NCBI GenBank assembly: GCA_003427395.1
Contig: BFEA01000010.1
Location: 1,036,146 to 1,088,369, forward strand
Length of the DNA stretch: 52,224 nucleotides
DNA from: Chara braunii
Taxonomy: Eukaryota; Streptophyta; Charophyceae; Charales; Characeae
Direction: 5' to 3'
Under the pieces are notes generated by a model. It searched no databases. It saw only the letters and a list, made by a program, of their open reading frames with translations, and had not been told where the DNA came from. The position numbers and the translations under genes are program-made. Shown one piece after another: positions 1 to 11,339 of this stretch; the stretch's first letter is position 1; each line of letters opens with the position of its first letter.

Positions 1-85
<85 letters not shown>
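1..85. repeat. (GA)n microsatellite at window edge
   Basis: This is an almost pure AG dinucleotide tract running from the first base to about position 85, with one early GAAAG interruption. Its true length is unknown because the window starts inside it. Similar purine tracts recur at 23.3, 28.98, 29.19, 35.94 and 52.1 kb. Confidence 0.97.
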
Positions 86-89
<4 letters not shown>

Positions 90-125
90 ACCCAAAGGAT
101 TGAGATGGCAAGCAGAATGTCGGGG

Positions 126-185
126 CACAGATGTGTCTGAATCTGAATGGGGCGTTGAATGCGTCCACATTTAGACACATCTGTG
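126..185. repeat. 13-bp perfect inverted repeat, 34-nt spacer
   Basis: CACAGATGTGTCT at 126-138 is the exact reverse complement of AGACACATCTGTG at 173-185. The spacer is 34 nt. The flanks (GGGG to the left, GC to the right) do not extend the pairing much. It could be a hairpin or the remains of a small foldback element. No coding frame overlaps it. Confidence 0.8.
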
Positions 186-540
186 GCACGCGTCGTTTCA
201 GCTTTTTCCACCCCCGCCCCCACGCCCTTTCCTTTTTGAAATTCCTGCGCCAACCAGCTACCGGTCCAAAAGAAAATGCCACTAGCTGCCACTCGCCCCT
301 ATAGCCCCTAGAGTGAGTGACCTGCCTGCACGTGCGTGCATTTTTGGAGCCTTCCAACGACCAACCAACCAAAATGAACGACCGGTATAACGACGACGAC
401 GAAAAATGTCTTCCAGAGGGGAAAACGCAACCCTGACGGGCTGCGAACTAGAAAAATCCAAACAGCAATTAGTGGAAGTCCTTCGAATGCTCAGAACCCC
501 TGGAAGTTCCCCACAAAAAACACTCTAAAATTCTCTAATA

Positions 541-1970
541 CTGTCTTCCTCCCTGCCGAGCTCTTCCAAGCCTCATGCCCCCACCCTGCTAGGTTACAGG
601 GCAACACGACTCACCCCAGCTCCGGCCAGCGTCGTCCCGACAGCAACCCTTGTTTTTTCCTTGGAATGCCCGGCCCAAAGCATCCCCAGATCTCTCTACC
701 AGGCCTCACGCTCCTGCTATTAACAGGTTACAGGGCAATCCCCCAGCAACGGCCAGCGTCGTTCTGGCGTAAAAAAACCAATAGATCCATGAGTAAATAG
801 CATCAAGGAAGCCTAGACTGCTTTGCAAGAAGTACCCAGAGTCCTAAACAATTCTCAAGACTTCCTAAAATATCCAGAAACATCTCCTCGAAACTGGCAA
901 AGAAACTAGGGCCAGATTAAGAATTTTTTGAGGTGACTATGACAAATTTCAGAAATCGACTCAGAGAAACCCCCCGTCAAACCTCTACGCCTCCCTCCAG
1001 CAAGACTAACTGCAACAGAGCCACCATCTTTGCTGCTGTTGTGCCATACTCCCATCCTACCAGCTAGCCCCCTCACTGATAGGATGCGGGATATCCCCCC
1101 ATTTTCTTCTCCCACCCACCCTATTATCTTCTTAAGGTACGTCAGAACACATTACAGTAAAAAAAAGCAGGAGAATAGGCCGCAGGGGTCCTGCAAATGA
1201 TCCAAAAAACGTTGAAGCCCCTCACACTCCCTTCCGAAGTCTTCCAATACTGTCTTACTCCCTGCCGAGCTCTTCCAGGTCTCCCACCCCCACATCTAGT
1301 TGGGTTACAGGGCAACACGACTCACCCCAGCTCCGACCAGCGTCAACCGACAGTAACCCTTGGATGTCCCGTGGAATGCCCACCCCAAAGCATCCCCAGA
1401 TCTCTCTACCAGGCCTCATGCTCCCGCGTTGCAGGTTACAGGGCAACTCCCCTGCACCGACCAGCGTCGTTCTGGCATCAAACAACCGCAAATCACTGAG
1501 TACAACAGCCTCGAAAAAACCTCAGGATGAGTTAGTAGGAATCTCAAAATCCTGAAGACCATCCAAGACTACCAAACGACCTAATCTTATTAAGATTTTC
1601 GCTATAAACTTTATGAGAATGGGGGGAGCGAAACTAAAACACCTACTATCCTAAAATCCCCCCTCAACAGACGAAGTGTCAGTCCAGGCTTTCAGTCTTC
1701 GTACCAGAACTCACTTGATCTCATGCCTCCTCTCTGCTAGGGTAACAGGGCACCACAACCCTCCCCAGTACCGACCAAACTCGTTCTGACGGTCAGGAAG
1801 TGCCTTCCTCCCTCGGCAGTTCCTGTAGCGGCAAGCCCCTAACCGGTTACAGGGTCAATACCCCGGTGCCAGCCTCGTTGGACGGTCTGGTTATGCGCTC
1901 AGCATAACTTCACAGGCCTCAAGCTCCCCCCCGGGTTACAGATCACAAACTCCAGCACCGGCCTGCGTCG
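541..1970. repeat. Dispersed GGTTACAGGGC repeat, partly a ~710-bp direct duplication
   Basis: A block of about 230 bp at 541-770 is repeated at 1252-1475 with roughly 80-85% identity by eye. Inside both, and again three times further on, stands a module that begins GGTTACAGGGC and ends about 40 nt later in a CAGCGTCGTTCTG-like sequence. Starts are near 592, 726, 1303, 1434, 1741, 1845 and 1934. Short open frames here are side effects of the repeat. I see no gene. Confidence 0.75.
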
Positions 1971-1979
1971 TCCCATCAT

Positions 1980-3780
1980 CGTTCTTCTAACCTACTTACC
2001 CTGACCAACGACCCTCCTCTGTTGAGAACCCCTTCTGCCTTCCATCCCCAATCCCAGCTTCACACCCCTAAGAAATTCCTTCAGAAGCCTAAATGTGGAA
2101 AAGGTAATCAAAAACGAATTTCAGGAATCCTATCTGAACCATCTTTTAGGATTTTAGAATGAAAAAGAACGACAAATCTAGAAATTCAATTTAGAATTAG
2201 AATTATTTCACATGGAAAATGACTTCGAATGGAAATTGAAACCAAATGAATGAATCATCTGTGATGTCCAAAAGGACTTTCGATTCAGATCCCTAGAACC
2301 CCAAGGTCCCAAGAATCGTTCTGATGGTAAGTTGCGAAACAATCGTAGTTAAGAAAACAATTATACAGAGATAGACTCACAATTATCTGAAATTGCGAAT
2401 TACAGAAGCTCATAATTAACTCCGGATTAACTTAGGATCAACGAAGGACACCTATCTTGAGGACTTTCAGAAAAAAGAGGATTAGTTTCGAAACACACTT
2501 CAAGATCAGAGTCAGATGAACCCAAATGTCCAACGATTCCTAGGTATATGACTCTCCATCAGGACATTCATCATACAAAAACTACCAAGAAGAACAATCG
2601 AAGAGCCAATAGACTCAATCTATTGATAAGCATCTCACAAACCAGAGGTATCAACTTATAACCCACTGCTGACCACACGTGATTGAAATCTAAGACAACT
2701 CTAACTCTCCCTTCTTCCTCAACCACGGTCCCTCCACTTACCTCTTTCCCGTCAAACCCTACCCCTGCGCCTATGGGGAAGGAAAGGTTCACTTCCTCCC
2801 ACTGTTAGTTCTAGGCTCAAAGCAATCACTAACACCAAAGGCATAAACGGCCACCATCGATTCCACAGAGAAAAGTCGACAGTGTGGCCCCCCTCGCCAA
2901 GCCCGTTGACGAGTTGCCACAAAAGGTTCAACCCACCCTAGTTATATACTTACCATGAACTTACCCTCAATTGAGGAAGAAGGAAAACGTAGTCACCACT
3001 TAAAATCCTTTCAACCACGTTTAATCGCCACCACTGCTTCACTTGACCGCATACATATCGATGCCCCAAACTCGTTCTTCAATGGGATGATACGCCCACA
3101 AGGGAGACAAGACCCCTCGATCTCATGGTGCGCTCGATAAGCTAGCAACAACACTCTCCCTCATGCACCCAGGCAGTCAGTGGCACAAATAAAGGCAGCG
3201 TGAGCCAAAGCGGGCAATAAAGCAAAACGAGATAAACCAGCCCTCCTTTCCTTGTAGCAGAATAACTGACCCGACGCCGCTGAAGTTGTGATTGTAGAAC
3301 ACTGGAATTGAAAAGCAGCATCCTCGTCAGAAGAAGTCGACATGCTTCTGAGGTTCGTATGGCAGCGTGCAGCAAACCCGTTGATGTTAGCGTGCATCTC
3401 CTCACCAGCTCCCGCACGACCCAACATACCGCTGTGTGATCACTTCCAAGAACGTGTGCGGAGCACCCCAGAACGATGCTAAAAAGCACGCCCTCCCTAC
3501 TCCCTCCTCGCTCATCCCAGACAAAAGGCAGCCAACACGCCAGCTTCCGCTTCCTTGCTCGCACTGGTCGTCACTATGTGCACACGCGCCATGCCTCTCC
3601 GTGTAAACGCGCCGAACCGTGCCCGCCTCGCCGTTCGGGTTGCATGACCTCCCTATGCCACCCCACCATCACCACTCCCTCACGCCGTTCGTCACTGTGC
3701 AAGAGCTCGCCGCTTCTTCCGGTGTGAATACGCGTTTTCGAAAACAGGGCTCCGACACGACGGGGCGCAGCGCTCCCGCT
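1980..3780. other. No gene recognised
   Basis: This is AT-richer unique-looking sequence up to about 3.1 kb, then mixed-composition DNA. Small frames on both strands are short, have no recognisable motif and show no sign of conservation within the window. I see no RNA gene or repeat structure here. Confidence 0.5.
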
Positions 3781-3784
3781 AGCG

Positions 3785-3845
3785 CTACATACTTGATTGG
3801 GTCGATTGGGTCGATTGGATTGGATTGACCCAATCAAGTATGTAG
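3785..3845. repeat. 19-bp perfect inverted repeat upstream of the LINE
   Basis: The 19 nt at 3785-3803 (CTACATACTTGATTGGGTC) are exactly complementary to 3827-3845. The 23-nt spacer consists of further GATTGGGTC/GATTGG repeats. It lies about 400 bp before the LINE ORF1 start. It may be a recent foldback or the product of template switching within the GATTGG tandem. Nothing links it directly to the LINE promoter. Confidence 0.85.
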
Positions 3846-4257
3846 ATTTAGTGTATTGGAAATTTGCCACCACGCCCAGAAGCGAAAATGTAGCATGGGT
3901 GGACCGGTGCGCTTCCGCCGGCGCCGTAGTGTGCTCGGACCAAGCGTCGCTAACCGGTAACGGAGGTCTCCGGGGTCGAAGCGCTGTTAGCCCGATAGTT
4001 GCACGATAGGGGTGGCACCATGCATGATCCGCCATGTCGGAATGCCGTCGGCACGTTGGAGTAGGTGCAGGACGAGGTCGCCATCGCCTGGATCCGAGTT
4101 CCACATCGGAATGATAATGATATTGGTAAACACGGCTTAAGGAGCCTTTGCTCCCTCCGTCTACTAATTAGGGGAAGTTACGTACAAACCTTACATTGAA
4201 GGTGTAGGTTAGACTAGTCGAGTGGGAATTTTTTACCAACTCAGATTGGGGCGGCGA

Positions 4258-6391
4258 ATGGCCGCGGCAACTGATGTGGCGATGGGGAGGGAAGCCCGTT
4301 CCCCCCCCACCGTGCCAAATTTAACGGGAGAGGACCGCGATAGGTTGAGGGAGATGATCAGAATGTGTTACAAAGAAGGTGTTATTCCCCCCGATATTGA
4401 CCCAGGGGAGATGCATATAGACGGGAGAGAAGTTCAATTCAAGGTGAAGCTTGAGATTGACCAGGAGAAGATTGCATGGTTGAAGGAGCACACTGTCACT
4501 ATTATTTTTCGAGATGGCGCCAGATTTCTCCCACGAAGAGTCAAGGACGATATTGTTCGTGCTTATGAAGATGAGAGAACTTTGGATGGAAGTTTCGAAG
4601 CTGAGGAGTTCAGAAGAGGCAGAGTGAAAGTGGAGAGCTCGAATGTTGTATTGTATATTGCGAAAACCAGTGCAATTGTCCAATGGTTGCTGATCAAGGG
4701 AGAGGACTTCCTCACATTGGGGTCATCCACCTACCATTTGGAGTACAAACCTTGGTTGACTGCTACTCAACTGAAGGAGCAAAGGAGAGAGGAGGATGAA
4801 CACACGTTCTGGGTGATTGAGGTCCAAGTGCCTCTAGGAGCGATGCTCTTTCTAGATGCTCACATCAGCCGCGCTATCGGCCCGATCATCAAGAGACATC
4901 CCACAGACCCAGACAGAATGAGACTATCCTTAGTCAACGTCAAATATGACCTAGATCCTTCATATCGACAACATATGAAGGATAAGATCTCGATAGACAC
5001 CTCAGTAGGAGATATGTTGGAGGTCAGACTGGCTTCAGCCCAAACGCCCAAGTGTAGAAGATGTCGTGCCTTCTTTCATATAGAGGAGGAGTGTCGAAGG
5101 AATGGACGCACAAGAGGCCAGGAGCAGCCCTTCAGTCAAGGTCCTCAAGCAAGCGGTCGTGGCTAGGAGGCTTCATCAAGACCGGTGTACTCAGCAATGA
5201 TGGGACCTCCAGGGGTGGTCCCCATGCCCGCTGACGAAAGACAGACAGGACAACACGGATTCCAGCCATATGCCACGACGATGAACCCTGTATTCTCCCC
5301 TCATGCTGGAGGTTTATGGACATCAGGAGATGTACCGATGGTTCGACACCCTGTGATGCCTCAAGCAACGTGGAACTGGGCCCAACCCCAGTTCTGGAAC
5401 CCATATGCTAATCAGTACGGCATGCCGCCGTTCTTTGGCCCAGGAGGACCGGGTCTTCCCGGAGGGCAGATGCAAGAGGTGCTTCGTACCCTCGATGCGC
5501 TGGCAGCCGCCAATAGGAGGGGGACCTCCAATGCAAGAGGAACCTATTGGACATGCTAATCAGGACTCCAGAGTAATCCGTACTCCCCGATCGGACGGCC
5601 AAGGAACATCTGCAGCTCCGACCCTACCAGGGATCATGCGATCTAGAGGAGGAACCTCAGGTAAGCAACGAAGATTGAGCTTTGATGGGGATGTAGGCTT
5701 GGGAAACCACCTAAGCGAAGGAGAGAAATCGGATCGTTCGTTACCTGTTTTAGAAACGTCTTTAGACCAGCTTCGAGACGTGGGGACACCTGGCAGTAAA
5801 ACGACCAGGAACCGGACAGCTGTATCACTTGCTCTAGGGCAGATCCATAATTTAGATCGTCGAATCCTGCCGCTTTTCTATACAGTTGTCCGGAATGCAC
5901 CATGGTTTATATCGTGGCTAGGAGCTGACGGTTCATTTTCTATCTTTAACCTCCCATCCCCAGAATCCCCCATGCCGTCGGCGATGTCTGCTCTGATCCG
6001 CCCATCGATTCAGGATAGATTTACTTTCCGTCTGATTCCTGGAATGATTATGCCCCGATTGTTGGTGGGTAGCCCCGAAGGAGGTGGGGAGAAGATCAAA
6101 TTCTTTATTCCCATTGTGGATGCACGTTTTTTCCCAAGTTTACTTGAAAAGTTCGAGCGAGAGGGGCTACGTCTCCTCCCCCTGCAATGGCTTACGGAGG
6201 GCAGAGGAGCTGAATTGTGCCGAATAAGGGTTCTACTCCTTATTTCGGCAGAATTCTTGTCGAAGTTGGATGGGAAACTCCCAACTGGGAAAAAACTCAA
6301 TTCCATCTCCGTCCAGTCGTCACTCACTCGGTCGTGGCTGACGGGGCAATCTCAGCCCACTGCATCCGGGTCCTCCCAGGCCAGCCCCTAA
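4258..6391 (+). pseudogene. LINE ORF1 (nucleic-acid-binding protein), broken
   Basis: ORF1 proteins of LINEs bind the element RNA. I chose ATG 4258 (MAAATDVAMG...); the open frame itself extends upstream to 4222 without another ATG. About 302 residues follow before TAG at 5164-5166. The C-terminal third carries an IG...D...V...I pattern like the region before the zinc knuckle in plant LINE ORF1s. It then has a C-x2-C-x4-H-x4-C knuckle at 5053-5094 (residues about 266-279, CRRCRAFFHIEEEC). The frame stays open past the TAG to 5559 (Gly/Pro/Met-rich linker). Coding sense then moves to the +1 frame near 5480-5550 and continues to 6391 with a conserved-looking domain (WFISWLGADGSF, FFIPIVDARFF). 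So there is one nonsense codon and one frameshift. The minus-strand copy at 37.3-38.5 kb confirms that residues about 130-280 were under coding constraint. Confidence 0.8.
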
Positions 6392-6423
6392 GTCCAAGTC
6401 TTAGGTGGGGTCCCACCCCCTAG

Positions 6424-8000
6424 ATGAATAAGATCTGTTTGGCCACCTGGAACCTACGAGGGATGGGAGACACATCCGGGAAGTTTAAGAAGGAACGTTT
6501 ATAGTCATGGATTCATGACAAAAACGTACAGATTATGTGTCTACAGGAGACGAAACTCAGTGAGGAGAAAATATCTGCACTGGGTTCGTGGTGGGATGAA
6601 CCACAAGTATTGTCCCCTGCCCAAGGTACACGGGGAGGAGTTGCTATCCTTATTCACTGCAATTTGGATTTTGAGTTGATTGATTTTTATGCAGATTTTT
6701 GGGGTAGGTGGGCCTGGGTAAAATTTACGTTAGGAGCGAGGGAATGGTTGGCAGTATCTATTTATGCACCCGCAGACAAATGCGAACGGTATGAATTATT
6801 CCAGGAGATTTCATGTATCGTGCCACAGTCGGAGTATACTATACTCACCGGGGATTGGAAGACCTCCATCGATCTGGTTCCGTCTACGTCGGTACATAAC
6901 AGTCCCAACGACAAGATTGCGCTACTATTACTTATGGAAGAATTTAATCTGATTGACCCCTTTCGATTATCGAATCCTGATGACAATGACTTTACCTGGT
7001 TTTCTAATAACCGTAGGGATACAAGGGTAACCAAACGTCGCCTCGATTTCTTCCTTACTTCAGCGGACCTCTGGGATAATTTAGCTCTGGTACAGGATGA
7101 GATGCATCCTATGTCTGACCACAATCCAGTGCACATTGCTTTCTACCTGGAAACCACTAATTGGGGAAGGGGCATTTTCCGCTTCAACACCCAAAATTTG
7201 GAAGACCCAGGACTTGTAACATGGATGAAAAAGTTTTGGAAAGACTGGTCAGAGGCTCGCCCACTGTTTGAGTCGCCGGAAAGCTGGTGGAACATTTTTT
7301 TTTCTAATTCACTGAATGTTTATTCTCGGATTTTAGCAGAGGACAGGAAGAGAACGGAACAGCAAATAATAAAACGAATTAAGTATGCTGAAAGAAGAAT
7401 GCTGGACCATCTTGTGTCTAATGCTATTTGGGGAAAGGAGAGAGTCAGGCTAAGGTCTGAATGAGACTCCTTTCAAATGCAGCAGTCTGAAGTCTGGGCC
7501 GAACGGCTAAGGATTAAGAGAATTACTGTGTATGACAGGATGACCAAAGAGTCCTTTCGTAAATTGCTCCCTTGGAACACGTCGGTATCAATGAGGGAGC
7601 TGTCTCACCCCTTTAATCCAGATGCTCCAAAGGCTCAGGATTTGAGAAAGCTGTGTTAGTACGTAGTCCTGTACTATCAGGATATCCTTACTTCACGTAC
7701 CCACTGTCCGAACCAGATCACAGACCTGTCGACAGACAACGACCACTGGACTAACACGACAGTCAGACTCTCACCCTGTGGATTGCTGAATCTTGACCGC
7801 CCTATCTCACCAGAGGAGGCTTTAGAGGCTCTGAAGGACATGGCTAAAGGGAAATCTTCAGGGGAGGACGGTATCCCAATGGAGGTTTACCTTATTTTAT
7901 GGGAAGAAATAGGAGATCAGTTAGTGGAGATATATAATAATATTCTGACAGGGTGCAAAGGGATTATCTCACTACTCTTCAAGAAGGGATCGGTCTCCAG
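6424..8000 (+). pseudogene. LINE ORF2: APE endonuclease plus start of reverse transcriptase, broken
   Basis: ORF2 nicks target DNA and copies the element RNA into it. One frame runs from ATG 6424 to about 8000 with three in-frame stops: TAG 6502, TGA 7462 and TAG 7657. Endonuclease motifs in order are ATWNLRGMG (6442 on), CLQETK (catalytic Glu), RGGVAIL, SIYAP, TGDWK (6847 on; the family usually has Asn where Lys stands), TWFSNN, RRLDFFLTS and SDHNPV (7114 on, with the catalytic Asp and His). The spacer YYQDILTSR precedes the RT amino end: PISPEEALEAL, GKSSGEDGIPMEVY, and then KGIISLLFKKG after an apparent small deletion. Homology ends there, with palm motifs and YxDD absent. It cannot encode a working enzyme. 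It follows ORF1 by 32 nt in a different frame from the ORF1 tail. Confidence 0.88.
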
Positions 8001-8219
8001 AAAGCGAGCTACCAATACATACACTTTCTCCTCGCCCTTTGGTATAGCTAGGACAGTGTACCTTTCAATCTCATAGGGAAACGCTCCTCCCAAGGTGAAA
8101 GACTTTGAATCCCTTAGTAGGCGCGAAATGGTCGAAGAGTTTATATCTGGTAACTCTCCTCCCTCGGCTTTCTCCCAAGCGTGCTTGTTTCCTAAGAACT
8201 CACCATACTCTTCAGCCAT
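8000..8219 (-). pseudogene. Unrecognised minus-strand coding fragment cut at the LINE junction
   Basis: From ATG 8219 the minus strand reads about 70 plausible residues (MAEEYGEFLGNKHAWEKAEG...RLLRDSKSFTLGGAFPYE...) before running into LINE sequence near 8000. The frame is open upstream to a stop at about 8305, so it overlaps the end of the 8272-10002 frame in another phase. It may be the continuation of that protein after a frameshift, or the start of a downstream ORF. I do not recognise the family. The 3' end is lost at the junction. Confidence 0.4.
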
Positions 8220-8271
8220 AGCCAATTTCTCCCCATGGTCAGGAGAAGGATACCCTCGGGTGACAGTCGCT

Positions 8272-10002
8272 CTATGCCCCCAATCTTGGCCACTTTACTT
8301 CCCACATGTCAGCCTCGTCAGCGAAGAACTCTTCCTCAACCCAATCCTCCTCTTGAGGTTCCTCCTCGTCCTCGACAACTCCGGTACCTCGATAGTACGA
8401 CCTCAACTCGAAGAAACCTACGAGAGAACTCTCTCTGATTGAAGGATCGAGCCCCCGTCCGCTGAACAGTTCTGCCAGTCCAGCCAAATGGTTTGGCGGC
8501 TCTCGTATGCCCCTTTCGAGTGTGGACCAGAACTCAGTTGGCTGGTCCAGAGCGGGTGCCTGCCACGAGTTCCGGGGGGAAGCTGCCCTGATCAACTCTA
8601 CTAATTCTAAGGCCGTGTTCCCAAACCTGGGTCCTTCCTTCCACAAAGCGTAATAGGCGTGATGTTCATCGCTACTATGTAAGAGGTTTTGGATCTCTTG
8701 GAAGCTCAAGTGTACCTGGATTAACCTATCAAGCCCCCCAAGGTGCGCCTCCAGGACAAACACTGGAACAGGAAGCCTCACGGCTTCTTCCGAATGCGGT
8801 AAAAACCCGTCCCTGGCTAGTTGAAGGGAAACTCTGATAGATCTAAACTCCCTGCCCACCTGACTCTCCTCTTCCTGGAGTCTTTCGACCTCCTCCTGCA
8901 GCACGTTCGCAACCGGTATCTTGTCCTCCCACGTGTGTCGATCGAGACTCGGTATTATCCCGATGTGCTGATCGCGTCGGCCCTGCTCTACTGCTCTACG
9001 GACGACGTCTGCTAGTACTATGGTTTGATAGTAAAGGAAGCCGTTTACTGACAACTCTACCGAGGTCGGAATCACCCTCCCTCTGCTATCCCGGTCAAAT
9101 CCTGTATGAGATACTACCAACAGCCAAACCCCTGGCCTCAATAATATTGATCTCCAGGTCTTATCTGTCCTTCCTCCGTTAGGTATCCGAGTCGATCTGC
9201 CTGGTAACGTGAACTCTATCCAGTCTTCGTCGATAAACTCAGGCTCTCTATACGTGAACTGTCTCAACGCCACTGGGTGCTCTATCTCGTAGCGAGGCAT
9301 CTATACCTTTGCGGAACTCTCGTCTAAGATCCTTGCCCTGTCTATCTCACCCGAAACGGCCCCTCGACGGAGTTCAGCCCTAATTCTAAAGAAGACCTGT
9401 CTCAACTCCTTACTATTGGGCACTGCCCTATCCAGACAGTAAGTCATTAGCCACGCTAGCTCGGCTGTTGAGGGTCTAAATTGAACAGCCTTCCTGAGCA
9501 CCCTCACCAACCTCCAATGATGCTCAACTCTCCCATAGACCAGACCTGTCAGGAACCTGGGTACAGTTGTTGGGCCAGCGACAGTCACTCTAGGACGCTC
9601 CCAATCGTAAGCGTAGCGGACCGCGTACCGAGCTACGGTGTCCGATCCTGCCGAAAAGTCCCGAAATATCCTAGATCCGTACCTGTGGCTGAGGGACAAT
9701 AAACAGAGGAATGCACGACCGCCCTTTGGAGCGTCTATCACTAGGAACTTCCACTCATCTAAAGACAAATAAACTCTAATGTTCACCTCGGCGACAAGCG
9801 ACTCACTCTCTCTGTCCCTCCTCACACAGGACCTAGGTTGACACTCGACCCTTGCCCACACGAAAACTCCTTCCCTGACCACAAATCCTGGCTTTGTTGT
9901 GGGTCTATACTTACTTCTCCCTTCCAGCGGTAGGTTCACGACATCGTACTGACCCACCTCTTGTCTAAGACGAATCTGAGTGTCCGATTCGATAAACACC
10001 AT
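8272..10002 (-). pseudogene. Large unrecognised protein frame with one internal amber codon
   Basis: This is the longest coding signal in the window that is not a LINE. From ATG 10002 the frame codes 233 residues, meets TAG at 9303-9301, and goes on directly with ATG 9300 in the same frame for 342 residues to TAG 8274. Lengths, balanced composition and lack of repeats argue for a real protein of about 576 residues carrying a nonsense mutation. Two adjacent ORFs are possible. I recognise no catalytic motif. The protein is Arg/Glu-rich and hydrophilic, with an acidic C-terminus (DEEEPQEEDWVEEEF). There is a weak internal repeat of hydrophobic strand pattern: IRVYLSLDEWKFLV, VELSVNGFLYYQTIVL, QVHLSFQEIQNLL. 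The 20 nt before ATG (TGATACTTGATTAAAAATGG, which includes the ATGG) resemble those before the ORF at 14671, so the two may be related element genes. Confidence 0.6.
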
Positions 10003-11330
10003 TTTTAATCAAGTATCAATAGTTCTCTCACTTGCCCGTTTCCCGTGTTTTACTCTCAGACTGTTGAGCTCACAGACCCCCACGACAAGCCCCCACCGAT
10101 CGCTCCTATATTCCCCCAAGACGTCAACAGATCTAGGAAAGAATCGCCCTCTGCCGTATCTCTCCCTACCCTCATGTCAAGAAGGAGGATTGATCAGCGT
10201 ACCATCGTCGCTGGCATACCACCTACGTCGCGACCTGGACAGAGCTGGCCAACACATGTGTCCTAGGGTGGACCGAAGTCACACGCGGCGAAGGGGCGGT
10301 GTCTCACTCGTGCATCCTCACGCTCCTATCCATGCCTCTACTCGACCCACCTCATGCATGGTCTCTCATCCCGACTCGTGCAGTGAATCAATCCCCCCTG
10401 CTATCCATCATGATCAGCTAGCCTATCTAGTCCCTGCCCAACTCCTTGCAATCCGGGGCGCTTCTCCCCTCCCCTTCAATCCCTCTAGATCATCCCCTGC
10501 TCACGATTCTCTCTTTTGGAGTCAATATCAGGGTAGATTGACCAAAGGGTAGGGAAATCAGAATAACCCCTCTCAATCACAAGGAATACCAGAGAGGAAA
10601 TACACGGAAAATCGAGAAAATGTATGAATCGGCAAAATCACGAAATGCAGAAATCGAAATCTCACCGGAGAACGTCGATCATGGGTCGGTGGAGTGTCGT
10701 CTGCCCGCTCGCGTCCGTGCTGCCCAATGTCTCGCCTGCACATTCCGATCACTGGTTGACTGATTGCCCCTCCTTGTCCGCTCTGTTCCAGTCACATCCC
10801 TGTCTTGATCCTCTCACATTCCCGCGGTTACAGGCGGACCGAAGTCCCGAGAGGCAGCCTTCCCCGGCAACGGCGCCACTGTCGACAGATAGAAGGGGTC
10901 TGCCGGCACGCCGTCCGAACCCTATTCCTCACGCCTCGTCTGTCACCCGCGGTAGAGCTGGTCGGGGGTCCTGTAACCTGCACAAAACACGTCAGTCCAC
11001 ATCCACGAAAAACAAGGATCATAACAGACTGAGACGAATGTCCGATGAACTCATGAAACACTGTTTGGAAGGAATAAATAAAGTGGTTCCATTCAGTCCA
11101 AAATGATGGGGTGTGATACACTAGTCCCAGCCTCCGCCGTACATCTCGCTCCTATGTCTGAAAAATTTGTCTGAGTGCCCACAGATCTGGTCATCAACCG
11201 TGGTCTAATCCTCCTCCCGACTGGGTGACGTCTGTATCGCGCCCGTTGATCCCAGAAAACCGTACTGGAGCTCTCCGTGTCAGATGTTGCCTCCCTTGCC
11301 CATCGGGGCCAGAGCTCGAGGTCTACTGTG
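10003..11330. other. No gene recognised; probable leader of the minus-strand ORF and repeat DNA
   Basis: This is mixed-composition DNA upstream (on the minus strand) of the 10002 start. A short motif, CGGACCGAAGTCCCGAGAGG-like, occurs near 10270 and 10836. Open frames here lack recognisable domains. A true transcription start cannot be placed. Confidence 0.4.
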
Positions 11331-11339
11331 ACCATACCT

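Larger units (their letters stand above)
4200..8000 (+). mobile_element. Degenerate LINE (non-LTR retrotransposon), 3' half missing
   Basis: The order is ORF1 with a zinc knuckle, a linker domain, an APE-type endonuclease, a spacer, and the first segment of a reverse transcriptase, all on one strand. The arrangement matches plant LINEs of the L1 type. Reverse transcriptase similarity stops near 7990-8005, before the catalytic YxDD box, and unrelated minus-strand sequence follows. The 5' boundary is not visible; the coding part begins at 4258. Loss of the 3' half is unusual, because normal LINE insertion truncates the 5' end. A later deletion or rearrangement at about 8.0 kb is the simplest reading. 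A second, more decayed ORF1 of the same family lies at 37.3-38.5 kb on the minus strand. Confidence 0.85.

Noticed and set aside
3142-4104. Several overlapping frames of 70-176 codons on both strands
   Set aside because: They overlap each other, carry no domain, include the 3785-3845 inverted repeat in their reading, and have no homologue in the window.
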